Below, in pieces: positions 55,936 through 64,000 of a DNA stretch of 64,000 nucleotides; position 1 is the first letter of the stretch; each line of letters opens with the position of its first letter. The notes under the pieces were generated by a model. That model was not told the DNA's origin. It worked only from the letters and a program-made list of their open reading frames with translations, and did no database searches. The position numbers were made by a program, and so were the translations under genes. This DNA comes from Agrypnia vestita. Lineage: Eukaryota; Arthropoda; Insecta; Trichoptera; Phryganeidae. The stretch is from contig JADDOH010023116.1 in NCBI GenBank assembly GCA_016648135.1, positions 1 through 64,000 on the forward strand, in the 5' to 3' direction.

Positions 55936-56059
55936 CCTTGCCTGCTCTCCATGCCTGCAATTTTTTCGTATTATTTTTATAGTCTGGACTACTTAATAAA
56001 TAGAGAATAGGTCTACTTCTGACTTCTTGTATTAATTTTTCTGTAAAATCGACATCCAT
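55936..56059 (-). pseudogene. MADF-domain protein, N-terminal fragment
   Basis: MDVDFTEKLIQEVRSRPILY, then LLSSPDYKNNTKKLQAWRAG is the start of a MADF (Myb/SANT-like) DNA-binding domain: FIE.V..RP.LYD....DYK+...+..AW. PIF/Harbinger elements often carry such a second gene that helps the transposase bind DNA. The frame is cut off by the deletion junction near 55935. Confidence 0.65.
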
Positions 56060-56160
56060 TATATAAAAAAATGTAGTTTCGCTTTTTGATTTTGTCGACT
56101 TCTACAAACACATGTGGAAACACCGCAACGAAATGGCGGACGGTGCGCGGAGGTGTGTAG

Positions 56161-57229
56161 CTGGCGTCGGAACAGATCGATGAAACCACGCGGGAAAGAG
56201 ATAGAATAAATATATAGTCAAATCTATACGCTAGAACAGGCAGTTTCGCTTCTGTTCCGCCTTTCCTACAAAGGACAAGTCATGGCGAAACTAGCACCCA
56301 CGACGGTTGCCAGTGGAAAAAAGTTGACGAACTCTCACTCTGCCAAGCTCGCCATTGGCTAAATTCAAGAAAAATAGACTGGGGAGAATAGTAGGTAGAA
56401 GGCTGGAGCGGTACTGCATGCGGAGTGGAATTGGCTTTCATTTATTCTCTTGAACGATGCATTAGTGTGGGGGCCATCGGCCAGCAGGGTGGAGCGTTAG
56501 ATAATTACAGTCTGTATTGCAAAGGCCCTAATCAGCGCTGACAAAGTGACATTGTCTTCAAACTTCAACGGTATTACATCAACTTTAGTTTTATTATCCC
56601 GCATCGCCATAGATTTGGATTCTTGTATGTATTGATTTCGTATATTCTTATATTTCAAACGATGAAAAAGTAATGCAACAAAGAAAAAGGAAATCATAAA
56701 AGAATATTTTTTCAAAAAATTAGTAACAGATTCAATTAATTTTTCTGCATATGTTCTTCAAAAAACACTCCCTTTTCGAAATTTTTTCTTGTTGAAAAAT
56801 ATGGATTAAAAGAAATGGCGTATAATTTTTGGGCAGTTAATTGAACATTCCAAAGCTTCGTATCTCACAGGTTAGGTCAGTTGTCTAGTTAACGTACATA
56901 TTTCAGATGGGATAACCTGTGTAAATATATACAGAGCTTGCCGTGCTTCAGCTTTTCTGCTTTGTCCAAAAAACTTTCCGCTTTATATCTTTTACATTAT
57001 ATAATTCTCTTGTACTGTCCTAAACGACTGGGCCGATTTTAATGAAATATTTTGTGTGCGTTTGAGTGGGTCCCTGGATGGTTTAGATTCACAACTGGAC
57101 CCGGTGGGTGCAGCTGCAGTCGGGTTCTAGGATTTTTTATTTTTATTACTAGTGGATCCACCAGACGTTGTCATGTACAGACAATGTTCAGACATGACAA
57201 CGTGTGGCGGGCATGCCAGTGCATATATA
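56161..57229. other. Intergenic DNA, unassigned
   Basis: A moderately GC-rich piece at 56221-56470 was not recognised. The phrase TGGGCCGATTTTAATGAAAT and the following GTGTGCGTTTGAGTGGGTCC (about 57030-57070) resemble widespread insect repeat DNA. No gene was found. Confidence 0.3.
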
Positions 57230-57233
57230 TATT

Positions 57234-57835
57234 GTTACGAGGTACTGATCATGCGATACATGCGATCGTATGCAGTCAATCGTGACGACGCACGCAATCC
57301 GGGGTCACTTAATCGTGACCTCGTTATCTCTATGAAGCATTCCATAACATTTGATCGCCGTATAAATCCTTACGAAGAATAATTTAGAATGTTCAGAATG
57401 TTTCTCGTTAGCTCTCGAAATAACCTTTCGGAGAAATTTTGGTATATAAGGCGACACGCGACGCGGGCTCGAGAATTCAGTTTGTGAAATTAACAAAGCG
57501 AAATCTCCGAGCGAACAGTGAATGCAACACTAGATACTAGTAAGTGAAACTAGTGCAAGTAAAAAGTGAATAATAAAGAAGAGACCAGAGTGAATTGTTA
57601 CTACGGGCGCATTTCTAACAGAGTTTTTCAGAAGTGATCCAAGGACTAGAAAAAGCGTTAATTAGTTCGAATTGAGGAATAACTGCGTTAAATATTTGGA
57701 ATACATTTGACGACTACAAAATTAAGAACAGTACTAAAATTTAACTAGTGTCTAGGACTTTCTTAGATAATAAATTAAACTAAATAAATTTCTAGTGTTT
57801 TCATTTGCCTCCCAAAGCCACGTCCCGTGACAACA
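57234..57835 (+). mobile_element. Solo LTR
   Basis: A roughly 602-bp unit begins (T)GTTACGAGG and ends CGTCCCGTGACAACA, bracketed by TATT at 57230-57233 and 57836-57839, a 4-bp duplication as in Ty3/gypsy-type integration. Promoter parts are visible: TATATAAG at 57443-57450 and an initiator-like TCAGT about 34 bp downstream. AATAAA signals lie near 57571 and 57769. No internal gag-pol is adjacent, so the provirus was lost by LTR recombination. The exact first base is ambiguous by one. Confidence 0.6.
57443..57481 (+). promoter_or_regulatory. TATA box plus initiator of the LTR
   Basis: TATATAAG at 57443 and TCAGTTTG at about 57477 have the spacing expected of a Pol II core promoter in insects. 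Confidence 0.5.
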
Positions 57836-57839
57836 TATT

Positions 57840-59207
57840 TATAGTACAGACGGTACTGATCACACGTTCATCCGACAAAATGATTGATTGAGATGTGAAT
57901 AAAAATTTCGCTAACTCTTTCTGGTTGCCCAGCTTAACTTTACGATACGCGATATGTACTGCATGAAAAATATTCCTTGAAATATTTTTCGAAAAAAAAA
58001 AACATAAATAAAGCAATTTCATCAAACATTAACATATTTTTTTTAGCATCTTTCGCAGCATTGTTCATAAACAGCCCCTCACATGTCATCGATCTCGATA
58101 ATGCCTTCTTCACAGGTTGCAGATTTCTATCTTATTCGTAGACAGCATTGTCTTACGAGTCAGTCGCGTTGCATATCCAACAGCAAGAGGTTCAGATATG
58201 TAAGAAATTGGGAGATTATTTTTAAGTCATTCAACAAAACTCGGTAAGTTTTAAGTGAAATAAAAAAAAAAATCGACTGAAACTCCTACTTGAGGAGTTT
58301 TAGACACAATTACAGCAAGCAAGGACTGAACAAAATGTCTAAAGCATAATTCCTTTGCGCTGAAATGAGATAAAAATATTGACCCAAAAATTTTCCAAGG
58401 TATCCTAGCATGACATCAATTAACGATATAAACAATCTCAAAGTTTGGCAATCGCAACCTTCGCTTATATACCCTACGGTAGGTGGAGCCTCACCCGGAC
58501 GTCACAGGTAGGGTTACCATCTGTGTCCAAAGAGAGGACATATCCTGCCTCAATTAAAGGACACATCTTGAGACGTTTATAATACATTTATAAAATACCA
58601 ATTAAGAGTGTCTTAAAGGAAATGAACATTAGAAAAATATAAAAAAATGCATAAAACAGATAATAAAAAAAGGTATTACCTGCGACAAAAAATAAATAAA
58701 TTATTGTATTAGCTAAAGCCGAAATTTTCGGAGTACACTATGAGCGTTAGTGGGAGGTGTATTGGTGCGGGCACTTTTCTTAAAGTTCTGATTTAAATAT
58801 TGAAATGTCTTCCTTTTTTGTTGTTTGAAACACAGAAAACTTAGGTATCTCATAGTTCATGAAGAAAAGTAAACTGTACAAACAATTTTGCAATCTTAAA
58901 TTCAAAAAATATAAGTTTGATGCGAGGCGGCACTGCTGGTAACATTGTATGATACTTTAGGAATGGCCGTGGTGACCGTGGTGGAAGTGGACACTGGACA
59001 CTAGTCATGCGGCCGCAGTAATCTACCTTCTGTTAAGGAATTTACCACCGCCGCTTAGGGCTTGACCAACGTATATTGGCGTGCGGCGACTTTGGAACTA
59101 AAACCCGCCCCGCCCGCACCCGGCGGTAACACTTCGCCCTGTCATTCAGTTCAATCTCGTATTTGCGCGTGAGCTGTGACATCTTGATTTCCAATATACA
59201 CTGAATT
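57840..59207. other. Intergenic DNA
   Basis: TAGGGTTACCATCTGTGTCC near 58509 resembles a DNA-transposon terminus, but no partner end was found. CpG-rich pieces near 58480 and 58970-59150 were not identified. Confidence 0.3.
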
Positions 59208-59351
59208 ATGTCCAAAACAGTCTTGCAACACCTTGCAGGTGCTAATGTAGTTTTAAAGTTTTGCGAAGCTGAAAAAGCAAATAATGGACTAATATTACCG
59301 TTAGACAGGATTCTAGACAGAGCGGCCGCCATTACTGGTTTGTTTCTTTAG
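59208..59351 (+). mobile_element. Helix-turn-helix N-terminus of a transposase-like gene
   Basis: A 47-codon frame reads MSKTVLQHLAGANVVLKFCE, then AEKANNGLILPLDRILDRAA, AITGLFL and stop. The pattern 'F.E.EK.NGG...PL.+VL.R.AA.TG' is an N-terminal helix-turn-helix common in insect transposon and transposon-derived proteins. Only this domain remains. Confidence 0.4.
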
Positions 59352-60668
59352 TGTTGCCTGACCAAATAATATCATAAAATATATTTGTCAATGTACCGGA
59401 CACTTAGTATATTCTGTATTGTGTAATAAATTTACACCCTGGCATCTTCTGTTTCGCGACAGGGACGCCCTCCCTCGCACGCCGATTTATACTGGTGGCA
59501 TTCTCCTACGATTGTTTTTTTTTTTTACCGATATTACTATTATTCTAATTTACTATTTTATCACAATTTCGGGCAACAATACTAAATACTTCAGAGAGTA
59601 GCAAGATCGTAGTTAACTAAACCCAGTACCTGCGCCCGCCGTGCCACTGCCGAGCCCCTGGACTTCCCAAGGACCTACCCTGCTACTGCGACGGACATTC
59701 CAGTCGTCTCAACTAGCTTCCACCCACTCTTCTCTCATGCTGCGGCGTCCTCACCGGTCTGCGCTGGCCCCGAATTCTTCGTGTACCGTGCAACTCGTCC
59801 AATCCACGCTTTCGCCGGTCCCTAAGCCTGATCCGGCATACCTGGGGACCACTACTCATTATTTTCTTCTTCCTCAGGTGTAACATCTCGGTCGCCGCCT
59901 GCTGCGGTCGCTTTGACCCCGAACGCGGCCTGCGACGAGCTGCCAACAGTGCCAACCCGGCGTCGCCGCCACTGCCATCCGCTGTGACGAGCCCATCGTG
60001 GTGTTGGTCCATCCCCCTCTTTGGCCGCCTCCACGTGGCTGGCAAGGTGTCGAGCGGAGCTTCGCCAGTTGATTCAAATAGTGTTTCGCCCCAGTGCATT
60101 GAGTATCCAAAGACTATATGCCTGCATCGGTAAATAATTAGTTTAGCACTCCAACTTCGCCAGCTGTTAAGAATTCTTCAAAATAAATAGATTCTACAAC
60201 ATCATAATACAATAAATAAAGGAAAATTGCACCATGGGGACGGAGAAACTATGAAAGTGACACAATCTTCAGGGCAAAAGAAAAATAAAAAAATTGCACG
60301 AAATAAACAATGGATTCAGTCAGGCTCAATCAGAGAAGTAAAAATAAAAACAAAATCGAAAACAAATTAATACTAACCACACCCAAATGGAAGGTCCGCT
60401 GAGGATCTTCCATCGTGAGACCCACACATACATAGATGAGCCCAACAATATGCTGGGCTAATGACATAGAACGATGGTGACTTGAAGATCCAGGATTTTT
60501 AGCCATTTAGCCATCAGGAGAACTTTTCAGCCATTTTCTTGCCCCGGTTCAAAATAGTAGAACCCCGCGGAGATTAAGGCATTTATGTCCAATAATGTGG
60601 TCTTACCTACGTATATTTTATGTATTTAAAAGATTTTTAAAAATTGACCTCGACAAAATAAACAATTT
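59352..60668. other. GC-rich block and unassigned sequence
   Basis: 59630-60110 is clearly GC-richer and Pro/Ser/Thr-like in some frames (for example DFPRTYPATATDIPVVSTSF in one plus frame), with a possible acceptor TTCCTCAG at about 59869-59876. It might be retroelement ORF1 sequence or an exon. I recognise no family. Confidence 0.25.
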
Positions 60669-60817
60669 TTTTCTGGTTTGGGTCTTCTGGGGTATTATGC
60701 CGTGTTATTCCGACCTTTATGGTCGAAGTTTCGGAACCTATTGTAGGTCCATCAAACGTCGGCCAGAAAGATCGGAATAACACGGCATAATACCCCAGAA
60801 GACCCAAACCAGAAGAT
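60669..60817. repeat. 45-bp inverted repeat around a hammerhead-like hairpin
   Basis: TTCTGGTTTGGGTCTTCTGG followed by GGTATTATGCCGTGTTATTC on the left is repeated in reverse complement from about 60773. The centre carries motif (k). Further out, GATTCTGAGTGGCCGTGAAA pairs with sequence beyond the TIR element at 61640-61670, so the original palindromic element was split by that insertion. Confidence 0.7.
60718..60765 (-). ncRNA. Hammerhead-like motif (k), degenerate
   Basis: Minus strand: GTTTGATGGACCTACAATAG, GTTCC, GAAAC, TTC, GACC. The first box is TTTGATG and thus weakened. Confidence 0.22.
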
Positions 60818-61505
60818 TCTGAGTGGCCGTGAAAACCTAAAGCCATGTATTCACTAGGGGACAAATCGCGAAATATTCCGCTCGGCATGTCGCATCAACA
60901 TCTACACTCATGTTTCGGGGACATGACGCGGTCATTTGACGTGTACACACCGGGACTCGCATATCTTGTCGCGGAAATGTCACCCGATGAGGTTATGATG
61001 ACAGCTGCAGTGTCTCATTTGGCGAAAACGGGGTTCCGCGCAATTCGAAATGTTGTTTTGGGTCACAATTTCAAATTAACGAGGTTTTACTGTAGTAAAT
61101 TGAATATTATTAAAAACAAGGTCCTTTTTGAAAATAATTATTGTTTTCCATACGTCACGGAAATGTCGCCCTATGAGGATATGATGACAACTGCGTATCT
61201 GTTTATGTTAATGAGTTTATCGAAACGTAAGAGGAGAAAAAAGAGGAGAATGCGAAATTATTTACTGCAAAGAGAAAGAAGGACGGACATTCTATGCGAT
61301 CGTCGATCGATACAGCTCGATGAGTTCAAGAACAATTTCGTTTACCCACATTGTCATCTTGACAGATACAGCGCATGCGTATTCACTTGTAAACATACCA
61401 CGCGGTACTGACGCTCCGCGTAATGTTGCAGTGAGCTCGCTCGGGTACCGTGCGCATGGCAACGTTGCCACGGCACGTAGAAATGCCGCGCTATGTTGTG
61501 CCGCG

Positions 61506-61547
61506 CGTCGTGCACTGTTCCGCGACGTCGCGGAACAGTGCACGACG
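61506..61547. repeat. Perfect 42-bp palindrome
   Basis: CGTCGTGCACTGTTCCGCGA and its reverse complement meet at a central CG. GC-rich, inside the TIR element 80 bp from its right end. Confidence 0.85.
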
Positions 61548-61577
61548 TTGCAACGTCACGTAGACGTTGCAACGTCG
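61543..61577. repeat. Perfect 15-bp hairpin next to the palindrome
   Basis: CGACGTTGCAACGTC and GACGTTGCAACGTCG are separated by ACGTA. The core GCAACGTTGC also appears near 61458. Repeated subterminal cores like this often bind transposase. Confidence 0.75.
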
Positions 61578-61630
61578 TGCTGCGCGTGCTGTTGAGAGAC
61601 AATTTGTCCCCTAGTGAATACATGGCTTAA

Positions 61631-62594
61631 GTGTTCTTAGATTTTTACGGCCACTCAGAATCTTGAATTCTTAAACAAAAAATTGTTCATGTTTTCTATT
61701 TATTTATCTATGACAAACAATTATTATCTTTGTATACTTACATAGAAAATATACATATAGGCAATCCTGACTATGTTAAAATGCTGGGCAAGCTCAACTA
61801 CGATGGACCTACGAGTATCAAGCCGGTTCATATCCTCGATTTCATGAATGTCCATATCAATTGATTTCAAAATAGATTATCCTCCTTTTAAATGTTCGTG
61901 TAGTCACCCTGGTCGTAGGAGGCCACACAGCCTCAGGGAAGATCTCGTTGCCTCTGTAGCATTTACAAAGAAGATTTTCATGAAAGAGGGGCGGTTTTAA
62001 TTACTTTTTGAAGGAGGGCGCCGTGTTTCTTTTTTAGAAGCCGTTTCTAAAGAAATGACATCTTTTTCCTGGGACATCATTACTAAAACATGGTTTATGG
62101 AAATTTCTTATGACTTGTGTATACGCGTACTTCATTAATTAATTTATTACGGAAATAAAACCGGAGACATCAAGATGAAATGATTTTAATTGATCGATTT
62201 TAATTCATACAAAATCTTTTTTCTATCGACTTATTTGAAGGAAAAGCAATTTTTGATCTATTCTAATTCAGGAGTAGGTACGATGTAAAAAATAAGGTTA
62301 CGTAATAGTGATAGTATCATTATCGATTAATATATAACATTATACTATTATACAATATAATATATAGTGCAGTAAAATTACCAATCTAATTACCGAATTT
62401 CATTAAAGGTATATAATTGCATCACAATTTTAATCGCCAGACATATTTTTTAATTGTTTTACATTTAACAATATCGTTTACAAGGTGTGTTCACTTGACG
62501 TATTATTAGTACCTTTATTAAACCCGCCCTAGGACGTGTTTTAAACACGATGCAAAAGACGTACATAAGAAAAAAAACCAGTGTGCTTACACAG
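61631..62594. other. AT-rich intergenic DNA
   Basis: The first 40 bp complete the split inverted repeat of 60.7-60.84 kb. No gene found. Confidence 0.35.
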
Positions 62595-62697
62595 GGCATG
62601 ATTTAAATAATTACCTAACTGTATACATAGGTCACAAATTAAATAATTACCCACTTATGCGTATAGCACATAATTGAAATAATTACCTGCCTTTAGT
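62595..62697 (+). repeat. Short tandem repeat, three diverged units
   Basis: (A/G)CA(T/C)(G/A)ATT(T/A)AAATAATTACC is repeated three times at about 37-50 bp spacing, each followed by CCTAACTG, CCACTTATG or TGCCTTTAG type sequence. Confidence 0.45.
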
Positions 62698-62699
62698 AC

Positions 62700-63112
62700 A
62701 ACAGCGTTAAAGTGTTCTAATTTTCAATAGAAAAGGACTTGTTTACATTTTCGGAATAGAACGTAAATGAATACCTAAGAAACAACTAAACTCACAATTA
62801 TAAGCGGTTATAAATTACGAGCATGCGAAAGTACCTACCGGCGTACGAAAAGTGTTCGATAGTTATCAGCGCGATACAAAAGAGGTGAATCAGAATTTCC
62901 AGAGACAATCGGAAGATTCTTGATAGTGATAATGTGAATTAAATTATTTATTTATTTATTTTTCATTTATTGGTTTTCTTACAGCCATATAATTAATAAA
63001 TCTTGAAAAAATAAACAATTATTGATGTATATGCCCAATTACAAGAAAACACATATATACAAGAATATTAAACCAGGATCGATAAAAAAATAAGAAAAAA
63101 CAATATGTAAAT
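62700..63112. other. AT-rich intergenic DNA
   Basis: No gene found. Confidence 0.35.
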
Positions 63113-63205
63113 AGTGAGTTTGTGTGAGTGTGTGTATTTGTGTGTTTTTATGTGACCGTGTGTGTATGCGTTTTTATGTGTCCGTGTGTGTGTTCACATG
63201 TGTGG
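63113..63205 (+). repeat. Imperfect (GT)n microsatellite
   Basis: GTGTGTG runs are interspersed with TTTTATGTG(A/T)CCGTGTGTGT, a roughly 30-bp higher-order unit seen twice. Confidence 0.7.
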
Positions 63206-63320
63206 GAAGAAAAATGTCATCGCGCGAGTTTATTATAGTTAAGGGATTTTGTAAACTGCTCAAAACTAACAATTAAATTCGTGTAAAATAAAAAAAAAAA
63301 TTTAAGTGTTTCATTCGTCT

Positions 63321-63373
63321 CTGTCATACAAGCTGTATGTAATACATGGTATTACATACAGCTTGTATGACAG
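63321..63373. repeat. Perfect 24-bp hairpin
   Basis: CTGTCATACAAGCTGTATGT followed by AATA pairs exactly with its reverse complement across a 5-nt loop (CATGG). Arms show no mismatch, so the structure is either recent or selected. Confidence 0.75.
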
Positions 63374-63663
63374 TTTATAGGAGAGAAATTCCTTCAATAA
63401 GTTCCAAACTTTCATATCAAAAGCGCGCATCCGAACTACTAAAACTCACAACTCTCTCAACTTGGTAATCACGTAGCACAGAATTATAAATTATATCAGA
63501 AGACGATTACCTCTCGTATATTCAGGGGTGCTTAGATAAGTATTTTAAAGATAAAAGTTTACACATTTTATGCGGTGAAAAGTTCCAGGGAAGCTTACTT
63601 TATATAAAACATCAAAACATTTTTCATTTTTCTTGTGGGCAATATATTTATTATTTCATTTTC

Positions 63664-63781
63664 AACCAGCGGCGAGTTACCAATTCTGACCGCTACGTGG
63701 GCAGTATCTTAGCGCCCTTGAGGTGAGTATTCGCGAAAACGGCGCTATATAAATTATCCAAATATTATTATTATTATTATC
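63664..63781 (+). mobile_element. Retroposon fragment with (ATT)n tail
   Basis: GCGGCGAGTTACCAATTCTG leads to AACGGCGCTATATAAATTAT and a (TTA)n tail at 63764-63780. 'GGCGCTATATAAAT' before an (ATT)n tail is a recurrent 3' end of arthropod LINE- or SINE-type retroposons. Confidence 0.4.
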
Positions 63782-64000
63782 TCAAGTAAGCCCCGTCAAA
63801 AATTGGTGATAAAGAAATTTTTCAATTGATTCAGCAACAAGATTGACATTTTTCAATATTGGTTGCATTATTTGTATGCATCTTCTTATATTTTATTAAT
63901 TACACTTGCATGTTTCTGAAAAACAATAATGTCTTTTGTTTTTCTAAATTAGTTGAAAAATTATTTTTAAATATTATTGCTGAAGTTCTTGATTACACAC
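63782..64000. other. AT-rich DNA to the window end
   Basis: No feature supported. Confidence 0.4.

Larger units (their letters stand above)
55559..56157. mobile_element. Internally deleted PIF/Harbinger transposon
   Basis: Ends are CACACCTCCGC on the left and its reverse complement on the right, flanked by TAG at 55556-55558 and 56158-56160, a 3-bp duplication as PIF/Harbinger elements make. Inside are the beginnings of the two genes such elements carry, facing each other. The left 230 bp of the transposase and the first 40 codons of a MADF-type protein remain. Everything between has been deleted, leaving 599 bp. Confidence 0.75.
60841..61627. mobile_element. Harbinger-like TIR element with palindrome-rich right end
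   Basis: The 26-bp ends AGCCATGTATTCACTAGGGG (then ACAAAT) are perfect inverted repeats, and TAA at 60838-60840 and 61628-61630 is a 3-bp TWA duplication, so a PIF/Harbinger-type mover is likely. Inside, an open frame from 60845 to 61411 (188 codons) contains SKRKRRKKRRMRNYLLQRER, a basic stretch like the start of a Harbinger transposase. No DDE domain follows. Two related segments (EMSPDEVMMT near 60980 and EMSPYEDMMT near 61165) suggest an internal duplication. A decayed pogo-type terminus lies at 61065-61094. Confidence 0.65.

Noticed and set aside
59713..60099. 128-codon minus-strand open frame rich in Arg, Gly and Pro
   Set aside because: Open frames in GC-rich DNA are common; no motif or splice pattern was recognised, so no gene is called.

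Overview
The window is a stretch of AT-rich animal nuclear DNA, almost certainly from an insect. The evidence is spliceosomal introns with GT/AG ends, insect-type immune and cytoskeletal genes, insect mariner, pogo and PIF/Harbinger transposons, and many non-LTR retrotransposon fragments. There is no rRNA operon, CRISPR array or bacterial-style operon. Less than about 4% of the window is host protein-coding sequence.

Three host genes are recognisable, all on the minus strand. (1) 16836-17269 is the first coding exon of an Unc-76/FEZ homologue; its later exons were not found. (2) 25286-25559 and 23952-24161 are the second and last coding exons of dihydrofolate reductase; the short N-terminal exon was not found. 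(3) 42260-42854, 41940-42050, 40896-41112 and 38619-38829 are four coding exons of a peptidoglycan recognition protein. They join in phase to give about 377 residues, with no signal peptide or membrane segment. The protein has a RHIM-like core in its N-terminal half and lacks two of the four zinc ligands of PGRP amidases. That pattern fits a cytosolic PGRP-LE-like sensor rather than an enzyme.

The rest is intergenic or intronic and dominated by mobile DNA. 27434-28719 is a full-length mariner with TA duplications, broken by one in-frame stop. 33625-34838 is a 5'-truncated LINE with a 12-bp target-site duplication and one stop. Fragments of the same or related LINEs lie near 3.4, 10.9, 14.5, 15.5-16.1, 20.3 and 41.8 kb. 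Other LINE C-termini are at 2.3, 6.3, 12.0, 12.2, 23.1-23.7 and 52.7-53.1 kb. 55559-56157 is an internally deleted PIF/Harbinger that keeps the starts of two convergent genes. There are two copies of a roughly 750-bp TIR element (one inside the DHFR intron), pogo-like pieces, a solo LTR at 57234-57835 and a 3.2-kb inverted-repeat element at 7562-10761.

The most unusual structures are three. A 350-bp cluster at 22743-23092 is built from hairpins closed by GAA loops, including the very stable GCGAAGC mini-hairpin. About a dozen dispersed motifs resemble hammerhead ribozyme cores, several lying inside inverted-repeat elements. A TIR element at 60841-61627 carries perfect palindromes near its right end. 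A 680-bp compound tetranucleotide array lies at 54094-54774. Species cannot be named from this sequence alone.
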